NCBI RefSeq assembly: GCF_015160855.1
Contig: NZ_CP063373.1
Location: 9,523,001 to 9,587,000, forward strand
Direction of reading: 5' to 3'
DNA length: 64,000 nucleotides
Origin: Streptomyces ferrugineus
GTDB taxonomy: Bacteria; Actinomycetota; Actinomycetes; Streptomycetales; Streptomycetaceae
The notes under the pieces are model-generated. The model made no database searches. It worked only from the letters and a program-made list of their open reading frames with translations, and was not told where the DNA came from. A program made the position numbers and the translations under genes. Of this stretch, positions 10,031 through 17,728 are shown piece after piece; position 1 is the stretch's first letter, and every line of letters starts with the position of its first letter.

Positions 10031-10275
10031 AGACCGAATACCAGAACGTCTCGGACCGCACAGCCGCACTCACGGAGATCTGGCGCGAAGTCCTCGGGCA
10101 GGAGGACCTCGACGAGACCTCGGACCTCCTCGAGAGCGGCGGCACGTCCCTGCACCTCCTTCAGATCGTCGGCAAGGTCTACGACGTCCTCGGTGTGGAC
10201 GTCCGGCTGCGCGACCTCTTCACGCACGCCTCGCCGAAGAGTCTGTCGGCCTTCATCGACAGCTCCCAGGCTTAG
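10027..10275 (+). CDS. Free-standing peptidyl carrier protein
   Basis: 82 residues. SGGTSLHLL places the phosphopantetheine attachment at Ser41, with the helical pattern of a PCP on both sides. Start ATG at 10027 overlaps the upstream NRPS stop (ATGA), and AAAGGAG lies a few bases upstream, so translation is coupled. It must be loaded in trans, either by an A domain via one of the Cys-type acyl-transfer proteins or by the aaRS-like ligase at 22703. Confidence 0.92.
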   Translation: MKTEYQNVSDRTAALTEIWREVLGQEDLDETSDLLESGGTSLHLLQIVGKVYDVLGVDVRLRDLFTHASPKSLSAFIDSSQA

Positions 10276-10288
10276 CTTGGGGTTTGAC

Positions 10289-10305
10289 CTCGGGAGTCAC
10301 CCGAG
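10289..10305. terminator. Short hairpin after the first PCP gene
   Basis: CTCGGG-AGTCA-CCCGAG, a six-bp GC stem 13 bp downstream of the PCP stop codon. There is no T-run, so it is more likely an attenuating or mRNA-stabilising hairpin than a full terminator. Confidence 0.35.
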
Positions 10306-10479
10306 CTACTGGTCCGCGGTTCTTCCCGGGACTGTCGAGGCGGCCGTTCTCCACGCGTCGAGATGTTGAGTAACGAAGTGCGAGAGGACGGCCGCTGTGT
10401 TGCGCTGGTGGGCCATGACGGACGCATCGAAGCTCCGGGCCGCCCGTTTTCGTGATGTAGCAGCGAAAGGAACTCGCCC

Positions 10480-11277
10480 ATGGTCCAGAGCGAACGCCCT
10501 GTGGTTCTCGCACTCGACTATCCCGGATACCGCAAAGAGGCCCGGATCGACGAACTGGGCCTGGAGCGGCACGGGGTGCGAGTCCACGACCTGCTGCCCG
10601 CCCCCCTGCCGAGGGCGGTGAGCGGCGCGGCCTACGCGGCCCGCCTGTTGGCGAACGTGCCGGCCGGGACGGGCCCGGTCGCGGCGGTCGCCGCATACTG
10701 CGCCTCGGCGCCGCTTGCCTTCGAGGTGGCCGCCGCCCTGGATGGGGAGCCGGTGATCATGCTGTTCGACCCCGAGGTCACATCGCTGGAATCGATCACG
10801 GCGGAATACCGCGCGCGGCTCGCCGGACTCGGCGTCCAGCTGGACGAACAGGAGTTGAGCGAGCTCGTCGACGCCGACACACTGGCCGAGGCCCCGGAGC
10901 GCTTCGTCGCCGACCTCACCGACGAACTGGCCCGCCAGGCCTTCGCGGCGCTACGCGCGGCGGGCGCCAACGAGTCGGAGATCGCGGCAAGCGCCACGCA
11001 GATGGTCAGCGCGTACACGGACTGGCTCAGCCATCTCGTGGCGGCCCACCACTCCCGTACTCCGACCTGGGAGGGGCATGTGCTGCGCGTCGACTCCGCG
11101 GACGCCGACCCGGCCGCTTACGCCTGCACTGCCGGGCACCAGCGCGCACTGCGCTCGAGCTGCGACCGGTTTGAACTGCTCAGGGCCGAGGAGACGCGTG
11201 CCGCGGTCCTCGAAGCGCTGGGCCTTCCCCTTGTGTCGGGCACGAGGGAGAGGACAGAGCGTTGCCCAGCCGAGTAG
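10480..11277 (+). CDS. Thioesterase-fold protein with Cys at the nucleophile position
   Basis: 265 residues with an alpha/beta-hydrolase layout. The nucleophile-elbow position reads AAYCASAPLAFEVAAAL, aligning with the GHSxGGxxAFE of NRPS thioesterases, so Cys74 replaces Ser; Asp97 in LFDPE is the likely acid. Cys replaces Ser in SyrC/CmaE-type aminoacyltransferases, which move aminoacyl groups between carrier domains, and in some unusual thioesterases. Placement between a free PCP and an A-PCP supports shuttling rather than hydrolysis. The catalytic His is not obvious, so an inactive protein is possible. ATG at 10480 follows AAAGGA; the end overlaps the next gene by 16 bp. Confidence 0.55.
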   Translation: MVQSERPVVLALDYPGYRKEARIDELGLERHGVRVHDLLPAPLPRAVSGAAYAARLLANVPAGTGPVAAVAAYCASAPLAFEVAAALDGEPVIMLFDPEVTSLESITAEYRARLAGLGVQLDEQELSELVDADTLAEAPERFVADLTDELARQAFAALRAAGANESEIAASATQMVSAYTDWLSHLVAAHHSRTPTWEGHVLRVDSADADPAAYACTAGHQRALRSSCDRFELLRAEETRAAVLEALGLPLVSGTRERTERCPAE

Positions 11278-13022
11278 TGGACCTGATCGCCGACCAGGCA
11301 CAGCGCCGCCCTCTGGCGACCGCGCTGGTCGCACCCGACGGCAGGCTCGACTATGCCGAACTCGACCGCAGGTCAGCCGACGTGGCCGATCGCCTGACGC
11401 GACACGGGGTGCGCCCCGGCGACATCGTGCTCGTCCAGGCTTCCCGCGGAATCGCACTCGGCGTAGCCGTCCTTGCCGTGCTCCGGTCGGGCGGGGCCTT
11501 CTGCGTGGTGGATCCGCTCTATCCGGCGGACCGCATCCAGCACATGTGGCGGCGTTGCGGTGCCCGGTTCGCGCTGGTCGAGCCGGGTCTGCGGCCCCCG
11601 GACGGGCCGGACGGGCCCGTCGTGCTCCCTCTCCGGGAGGACCCCGCTGCCGGCACCGCGCACGATGCCCCGGCACCTCGCCGAACGCAGCCGGACGGCG
11701 AGGATCCCGCTTACGTGGTGTTCACGTCCGGGTCCACCGGAGGGCCCAAGGCGGTGTCCATGCCGCACCGTTGCCTGGACAATCTGATCGAGTGGACGCT
11801 GGCGAGTACGTCCCCCGAGCCGCTGCGCACGCTGATGTTCGCCCCGCTCGGCTTCGACATATTCGTCCAGGAGGTGTTCACAGCCTGGTGCAGTGGGGGC
11901 TGCCTGTACACACCGTCAGACGCCGAACGCGTCGACCTGCAGCGTGTGTGGGAGCTGTGCCGTGCGTGGGAGATCCAGCGGATCTTCCTGCCGCCCGTGG
12001 CGCTGCGTCGACTGGCGGAGCTGACCGTCGAGTTCGACATAATGCCCGGCGCGTTGCGCGAAGTGGCGGTGGCGGGAGAGGCGCTGCAGATCACGCCTGC
12101 CGTCCGGGAACTGTTCCGACGACTGCCCGCGGCGCGTCTGCACAACCACTACGGCCCGGTGGAGACCCATGTCGCCCTCGCCCATACCCTCACCGGTCCG
12201 TCGCACTCCTGGCCCGACTTTCCCCCTGTCGGGCGGCCGCTGCCCGGCATGACGGCCCATGTCGTCCCGCAGGAGGAGGGCGGCGAGCTGTGGGTGGCGG
12301 GGGTCGGTCTCGCCCACGGGTATGTGGGTGATCCACAGCAGACGGAGGCGCGGTTCCGTAGCGTACGGATCGAGGGACGGACCGTACGCGCGTACCGAAC
12401 CGGTGACCTCGTGCGCGAGCGGCCCGACGGAGCCCTGGACTATCTGGGCCGGGCCGACGACCAGCTCAAGATCCGCGGATACCGGGTCGAGCCCGGTGAC
12501 ATCGAGGCAGCACTGCTCCGCCACCCCGCGGTCCGGGAGTGCGCCGTGGTGGCCTGGACGCCGCCCGACAGCGAGGAACGCAGGCTGGTTGCTCATGTAG
12601 TGCCTGAGCCGGGCTGCCCACTGGAGACCGGCGAACTACGCGCACACGCAGCACAGTTGCTGCCGAACTACATGGTTCCTCACCACGTGGTCCACGCGTC
12701 CGAACTGCCGCTCTCCCCGAACGGGAAGATCGATCGCCGCCGCCTGCCGGCCCCCGGCGATGCTCGTGACTGCGTCGGGCCGCTCCCGGAACCCACCGAT
12801 ATGCAGTCGGCCGTCGCCGGCATCTGGTCGACGGTGCTCGGCGTTGCCGACATACCACCCGACCGGCACTTCATGGACCTGGGCGGCACCTCGCTCTCCG
12901 CCGCGCTGATCGTCACCCGCATCCATCAGCGCTTCCAAGTCCAGGTGTCCGTGCAGGAGTTCCTGTCCGAGCCCACGGTGGAATCGGTCACCGCGCTGAT
13001 CAGGGGACGAGCCGCCGCATGA
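11262..13022 (+). CDS. NRPS, A-PCP (proline-like code)
   Basis: 586 residues, A domain about 1-505 and PCP about 515-582. A3 TSGSTGGPK, A7 YRTGD, A8 KIRGYRVEPGDIE, A10 NGKIDR; PCP DLGGTSLSA with Ser544. Pocket residues by eye: D199 I200 Q203 F242 A269 A271 H296 V304 A305 plus the A10 Lys. This resembles the published Pro code DVQLIAHVVK, and the surrounding HNHYGPVETHV is typical of Pro-type domains, so proline or a substituted proline is the likely substrate. TTG at 11262 has GAGGGAGAGG upstream; GTG at 11277 is an alternative. No C domain is attached, so the free C domains downstream must use it. Confidence 0.9.
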   Translation: MPSRVVDLIADQAQRRPLATALVAPDGRLDYAELDRRSADVADRLTRHGVRPGDIVLVQASRGIALGVAVLAVLRSGGAFCVVDPLYPADRIQHMWRRCGARFALVEPGLRPPDGPDGPVVLPLREDPAAGTAHDAPAPRRTQPDGEDPAYVVFTSGSTGGPKAVSMPHRCLDNLIEWTLASTSPEPLRTLMFAPLGFDIFVQEVFTAWCSGGCLYTPSDAERVDLQRVWELCRAWEIQRIFLPPVALRRLAELTVEFDIMPGALREVAVAGEALQITPAVRELFRRLPAARLHNHYGPVETHVALAHTLTGPSHSWPDFPPVGRPLPGMTAHVVPQEEGGELWVAGVGLAHGYVGDPQQTEARFRSVRIEGRTVRAYRTGDLVRERPDGALDYLGRADDQLKIRGYRVEPGDIEAALLRHPAVRECAVVAWTPPDSEERRLVAHVVPEPGCPLETGELRAHAAQLLPNYMVPHHVVHASELPLSPNGKIDRRRLPAPGDARDCVGPLPEPTDMQSAVAGIWSTVLGVADIPPDRHFMDLGGTSLSAALIVTRIHQRFQVQVSVQEFLSEPTVESVTALIRGRAAA

Positions 13023-13167
13023 CCCTTCCCGTGCACGTGACAGAGCGGGCTGAATGAGGTCCTGCTCCTGTTATCTGTTAGGACTTCACAGGCCCTTGCG
13101 TCAGTAATCTGAACCAGATTCTTCATGCGGTCGGCAGGGGCCGTTGTCGCGGCCGAAAGGGGCACAC

Positions 13168-14373
13168 ATGGCGGACCGGCTCCCGTTGCTGAGTACGCAA
13201 CTCGGCTTCGCGCTAATGGCGGAACGCACCGGTCGGCGAATCTCTATACACCAGCTCTTTCGTATGCCGCCCGCTGCCCTGTCAGCCGTCGATCTGAATC
13301 GGGTCCTGGACTCGATCATGCTCCGGAATCCTACGCTGTCCTATCGCATGGGGTTTTCCCGTGGCGAGGCGTACCAGGAACGGTATGCGGCCACGTATGA
13401 CTTCGCCGAAGTGCAGGCGGAGGACGAAGAGGCCGTCATGAGACTTTCCATGACGGTGGTCGATGAATTCGAAGCCTCTCTGGACGGTGCCGCGATGGCG
13501 GCACGTCTCGTACGCTCCCACGGCGCCGACTATCTGCTGCTGGTCTTCGACCACGCACTGGTCGACGGCCAGTCGCAGCTCACCATGATCCAGCAGTTGG
13601 CTGCCCCAGGATCTCCCGATGACGGGCAATGGGAGCGCTTCGAGGCCGCTGTCCGGGACAGGGCCGAGTCCGAGAGCGCCGCGGCGGTCGGACGCGGAAT
13701 CGCCTTCTGGGCGGACCGTCTGAAGAACTTCCACGGAGAGTTCCCCAAGGTGGCGGCGAAGGCGTCCGCTGAAGCCGTTCCCATCGTCGACCTCCCGGGC
13801 GTCGCCGGCCCGAGCTCCGTCCGTGGCTCCTACTTCCCGTACGCCCTCTTCTCGCTGCACCGCGCTCTGCGCGACGTCACGGGGGCCGAGGCAACCGTCG
13901 TCGCTTACCCGTGGGGACAGCGGAACGAGGCGTTCTCCGATGTCACCGGGTGTTTCCTGAACACTGTCATCTCGCTCGACCTGACCGGACCACGCAGCCC
14001 GCTGGAGGCGATGGACGACTTCCTCGACGACTGGTGTCTGGAGATCGACCATGCGGAGGTGCCGTTCGTCTCGGTCGCAGGGCTCGGATCCGCCTTCTCC
14101 GGCTCGGTCGCGGGGATGCTCGTCTACACGGTCGCGACGGAGGGCAGCGTGAACGTCGCGGGGGTCGAGGCTGTCGAGATCCCGCCGCGGTGCGGCCACA
14201 ACCAGCCGATGTCGGCGTTCACCGCTGGTGCGACGGTCCGTGGGCACGAGATCGGGCTCGATCTCATGGTGGACGAGGGGACCGGCTACGGGGCCCAGGA
14301 CCTCGGTGCCCGCTGGCGCCATCGGCTCAGCGAAGCGTTCTCGTGCTTTCCGCACGCCAATCCTGACAACTGA
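13168..14373 (+). CDS. Free-standing condensation domain 1
   Basis: 401 residues. FDHALVDGQS is the HHxxxDG active-site motif with the catalytic second His and the Asp kept; GCFLNTVISLDL and HNQPMSAF correspond to later core motifs of C domains. It should form a peptide bond between two carrier-bound residues supplied in trans. ATG at 13168 is preferred because GAAAGGGG lies five bases upstream; a TTG at 13144 would add eight residues. Followed 15 bp later by a second C domain. Confidence 0.85.
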   Translation: MADRLPLLSTQLGFALMAERTGRRISIHQLFRMPPAALSAVDLNRVLDSIMLRNPTLSYRMGFSRGEAYQERYAATYDFAEVQAEDEEAVMRLSMTVVDEFEASLDGAAMAARLVRSHGADYLLLVFDHALVDGQSQLTMIQQLAAPGSPDDGQWERFEAAVRDRAESESAAAVGRGIAFWADRLKNFHGEFPKVAAKASAEAVPIVDLPGVAGPSSVRGSYFPYALFSLHRALRDVTGAEATVVAYPWGQRNEAFSDVTGCFLNTVISLDLTGPRSPLEAMDDFLDDWCLEIDHAEVPFVSVAGLGSAFSGSVAGMLVYTVATEGSVNVAGVEAVEIPPRCGHNQPMSAFTAGATVRGHEIGLDLMVDEGTGYGAQDLGARWRHRLSEAFSCFPHANPDN

Positions 14374-14388
14374 TACGGAGGCAAGGAA

Positions 14389-15660
14389 ATGACTGTGGGC
14401 CGGGCTGAGGTCACGCGGGGTCCGACATCGCTCGCCGAGACGGCCCGGCTGTCGGGGGAGTTCGCGGACAGGCACAATCTTGTCTATTGCGTGTTGTGGC
14501 TCACCGGGGAGCTGGACATCGCCGCCGTGCGTGAGGCGTGGCGGGGTGTCTGTCTGAGTCATGACGTGCTGCGCCGGGCCTACGTCTCGCCGGACGAAGC
14601 ATGCACGTACGACGACGTGTTGGGGGATGTGGAGTTCCACACCGCCGATACCGACACGGAGGCGCTCAAGACGATACGCCGGATCATCGAGCCCCCCTTC
14701 GACCTCGCCGGCGTGGGGTTGTCGCGCATCGCGATCGTGCAGCGCGACGACCACAGGCATCTCCTCGGGATAGCGCTGGACCACATCATCGTCGATGAGA
14801 AGACGTGGAAGCGTCTCATGAAGGATTTCGGCGAGTTCTACGAGCGCGCCATTCAAGGGGCGAGCGTCCCCGACAAGGCCGGGAAGAACGCGTATCACGA
14901 CTTTGCGTTGCTTGAGCGGCGCGAGCTGTCCGGTGCTTGGGGCGAGGAGCGTAGGGCGTTCTGGCGCTCCCAGACCGAGCAGTTCGGAACGTTTCCTCCC
15001 CCGTTTCCGATCGCCTGTGAAGCGAAGGGCAAATCCAGGCTCACGGCGGTGCATCACGCGTTGCCGGCGGACGCGAAGGCGAGAGTGCTCGACATCGCGA
15101 GGCGTGCCCGGGCGACACCGTTCGTAACGGTGGCGTCCGCTGTGCTGGGAGGTTTGCGGGAGGTGAGCGGCGCCCCGACCGTGGGGGTCACCACCCCTTT
15201 TCACGGGCGCGTGCTGCCGGGTACATCCGATATCGCCGGGCTGTTCGTCAAGATGGTCCCCCTGAGCCTGACCGCGCGGTCGCGCCGTCAGCTGGAAACG
15301 GTTCGCGAAGTCTTTGCCCATACCCTCGACGTGTTCGAGTACAACCTCGCGCTCGGGCCTGCCGGAAAGCTCTGGAATGAGGAACTGGCGTCCGTGGACC
15401 GGCCGGCCGGGGTGAACGTGACCCTCGACAAGCGGACGGTGTCCTTCGAGGACTCACTTCTTGTCGGAACGAAGGCGGAAATCGTCCCGCTTTATGTGCC
15501 GGGCGAGGTGACTTGGCCGCGAACGGTTCAGTTCAGGTGGGAACTGGATGGCACGGACCCGCAGATCGTCGTTTACTACAACGAGAACTATTTTCCGGAC
15601 GAGGCCATCGAATCGCTGATTCAGGCGGCTGAGAGCTTCGTGCTTTCGGCGGACAGCTGA
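14389..15660 (+). CDS. Free-standing condensation domain 2
   Basis: 423 residues with the two-lobe C-domain layout. The active-site motif reads LDHIIVDEKT: the catalytic His and Asp are present but the usual Gly is Glu. VGVTTPFHGR and DIAGLFVKMVPLSL match the IGxPxxxR and GxFxNxxPLR cores. It probably makes a peptide or ester bond between carrier-bound groups; the altered motif may signal a different acceptor. ATG at 14389 has GGAGGCAAGG upstream. Similar proteins occur in other dissociated NRPS systems such as uridyl peptide antibiotics; which product this one serves is unknown. Confidence 0.82.
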   Translation: MTVGRAEVTRGPTSLAETARLSGEFADRHNLVYCVLWLTGELDIAAVREAWRGVCLSHDVLRRAYVSPDEACTYDDVLGDVEFHTADTDTEALKTIRRIIEPPFDLAGVGLSRIAIVQRDDHRHLLGIALDHIIVDEKTWKRLMKDFGEFYERAIQGASVPDKAGKNAYHDFALLERRELSGAWGEERRAFWRSQTEQFGTFPPPFPIACEAKGKSRLTAVHHALPADAKARVLDIARRARATPFVTVASAVLGGLREVSGAPTVGVTTPFHGRVLPGTSDIAGLFVKMVPLSLTARSRRQLETVREVFAHTLDVFEYNLALGPAGKLWNEELASVDRPAGVNVTLDKRTVSFEDSLLVGTKAEIVPLYVPGEVTWPRTVQFRWELDGTDPQIVVYYNENYFPDEAIESLIQAAESFVLSADS

Positions 15661-16192
15661 GCTGATTGCTTCATCCCTGTCCTGGACATCACGATCTGCC
15701 ACATGCCACCGGACACAGCCCCCCGCTGGGCAAGCCGGGTGACGAAGTCGTGGGTGCCGCCCGGTCCGTGGTCGATGAACCCCGTCGGCGCACCCCATCC
15801 AGACCGACGGTCATCGTCCCGCCTGCGTCGCGCGCCTCGCGGCCGCCCAACTGCCAGAGGCAGTCGCGGGCTTCGGCCTGGGCGACCAGCGGGCGGGTGC
15901 GACCGCTACTCTTCCTCACCTGGGAAGTGCCTCCGGCGATGGCAGGAACAAGGGCATCGAGAGCCCGCGCGAGGCCTGTTGTTCCCCTGGTCTGCCGGAG
16001 AGTCGTAGGTCCGTCTCCCCCGGACCCTGACTGGTGCCAGTACGTACGTGTCCGGTCGGTGCCATAGCCTCAACTTTCAGTTCATGGTGACTGACTGACC
16101 GCTAAAGCGTCGTTCCAGACTGCTCCACCATCCCCTCCGACCACCTTTCGAAGATGCCTGCTCAGCATCGTTCGCATTACTTGGGGGACCTC
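15661..16192. other. Gap inside NRPS operon, no convincing gene
   Basis: Reading frames on both strands are short and show no recognisable domain. A minus-strand stretch reading GFIDHGPGGTHDF could be a transposase scrap, but it is too short to assign. The gap is large for an otherwise tight operon and may carry an internal promoter for the downstream PCP and aminotransferase. Confidence 0.4.
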
Positions 16193-16477
16193 GTGTTCAC
16201 ACCTGGCACGCCACAGCCCGACAGTGGAGAATCTTCCGACTCGGCCTGGCTCCAAGCATTTCGTGAGGTTCTTGAGTCCGCCGACATCGACGAGGACACC
16301 AACTTCTTCCAGGCGGGTGGCCATTCGCTGCTGATCCCGAAGCTGTTGTCGCGCTACGCGTCGCTTTCGGGTTGGCGGCCGCCGGCGAGTCTCCTGTTCA
16401 AGTTCTCGTCCCCGCGCGAGCTCGAGGCCGAGTCGGCCCTGCTCTACGAGCGGACCGCGCAGCAGGGCAGCCGGTAG
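16193..16477 (+). CDS. Free-standing carrier protein 2
   Basis: 94 residues. FFQAGGHSLLIPKLL is the carrier motif with phosphopantetheine Ser45, followed by the expected acidic and hydrophobic helices. GTG at 16193 is chosen because TTGGGGGA lies six bases upstream; an ATG at 16154 has no ribosome site. With the PCP at 10027 the operon has two carriers without their own A domain, which need in-trans loading by an aminoacyl shuttle or by the aaRS-like ligase. Confidence 0.88.
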   Translation: MFTPGTPQPDSGESSDSAWLQAFREVLESADIDEDTNFFQAGGHSLLIPKLLSRYASLSGWRPPASLLFKFSSPRELEAESALLYERTAQQGSR

Positions 16478-16583
16478 CGCGATTCCGTGCGTCGGCGGCC
16501 AGGGCTGTGCCAGGGCGGGCTCCTGCGCGACTGACGGATCGGAAGAACCGTTTCACACGAATCACTGGAAGAGGGCAGTAGCC

Positions 16584-17684
16584 ATAGTCGACTTCGAGAT
16601 CAGGCCGAACCGAAAGCCGGCGCCCGACGCGGAGCGCCGCGCGGCTCTCGACACTGCTGCGTTCGGCCAGGCGTTCACCGATCACATGATCACTCTGCGC
16701 TGGGATGAGGAGCGCGGGTGGCACGACGGACGGGTGGAGGCCTTTCAGCCCATCTCCCTGCCGCCGTCGGCGTCGGTCTTCCACTATGGGCAGGAGATCT
16801 TCGAGGGGATGAAGGCGTACCGTCAGGAAGGTGGGTCCATCGCCCTCTTCCGGCCGGAGCGCAACGCCGCCCGCTTCAACGCCTCCGCCCGTCGGCTCGC
16901 GATGCCGGAGATCCCGGTGGAGACGTTCGTCCACGCCGTTGAACTGCTCGTCCGGCAGGATCGCCAATGGGTGCCGGACGGCGAGGGCAACAGCCTGTAC
17001 CTGCGGCCGATGATGATCGCGACCCAGCCGACGCTGGGATTCACCCTTCCGTCGAACAGCTATCTGTTCTGTGTGATCGCCAGCCCGGCCCCCGGGTACT
17101 TTCGCGGGCGCACCGGGCCGTCGGCGCTGTCCGTCTGGCTGTCCGAGGAATACAGCCGCGCCGCGCCCGGTGGGACCGGATTCGCGAAGGCCGGCGGCAA
17201 TTACGCCGCGGCGTTCCTGGCCCAGCGGAACGCCGTGGACAACGGTTGCGACCAGGTCGTCTGGCTGGACGCGGTCGAGCACACGTGGGTCGAGGAGATG
17301 GGCGGGATGAACCTCTGCTTCATCCAAAGCTCCGGTGGCTCCCAGACGCTCATGACACCCGCGTTGACCGGAACGCTGCTGCCGGGGGTGACGCGGAGCT
17401 CGCTGCTCCAGCTCGCCGGAAGGCTCGGCCTCGGCTGCGACGAGGGGCGTATCTCGGTGGATCAGTGGCGCAAGCAGTGCGAAACGGGCCAGATCACCGA
17501 GGTCTTCGCCTGCGGGACCGCGGCGGTCATCGCACCGGTAGGACAGGTGCGCGGTGCCGACGGCGGATGGACGATCGGCGACGGCCGCCCCGGCCCGGTC
17601 ACCATGCGGCTTCGCGAGGAGTTGATCGGTATCCAATACGGCCGCATCCCAGATGAGTTCGGTTGGACGCACCCCGTGTGCTGA
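16584..17684 (+). CDS. Branched-chain amino acid aminotransferase with apparent AUA start
   Basis: PLP transaminase of the IlvE family, interconverting aliphatic or aromatic amino acids and 2-oxo acids; here it probably supplies an NRPS monomer. Seen: HYGQEIFEGMKAYRQ, LYLRPMMIAT, AGGNYAAAF with the catalytic Lys just before (FAKAGGNY), and EEMGGMNLCF. The first canonical start is ATG 16686, but clear IlvE-like sequence (TAAFGQAFTDHM) continues upstream. An ATA at 16584 preceded by GAGGG at eight bases would give 366 residues, the normal family length. No ATG, GTG or TTG occurs in frame between the upstream gene and 16686, so initiation at AUA, or a sequence error, is implied. The 3' end overlaps nothing real; the next start is at 17729. 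Confidence 0.85.
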   Translation: MVDFEIRPNRKPAPDAERRAALDTAAFGQAFTDHMITLRWDEERGWHDGRVEAFQPISLPPSASVFHYGQEIFEGMKAYRQEGGSIALFRPERNAARFNASARRLAMPEIPVETFVHAVELLVRQDRQWVPDGEGNSLYLRPMMIATQPTLGFTLPSNSYLFCVIASPAPGYFRGRTGPSALSVWLSEEYSRAAPGGTGFAKAGGNYAAAFLAQRNAVDNGCDQVVWLDAVEHTWVEEMGGMNLCFIQSSGGSQTLMTPALTGTLLPGVTRSSLLQLAGRLGLGCDEGRISVDQWRKQCETGQITEVFACGTAAVIAPVGQVRGADGGWTIGDGRPGPVTMRLREELIGIQYGRIPDEFGWTHPVC

Positions 17685-17728
17685 CGAATTTTGGCCGTAT
17701 CAGGACTGACAGAGAAAGATCTCCCGAC

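Noticed and set aside
13282..15321. Minus-strand 679-residue open frame
   Set aside because: Antisense to the two condensation-domain genes; no recognisable fold.
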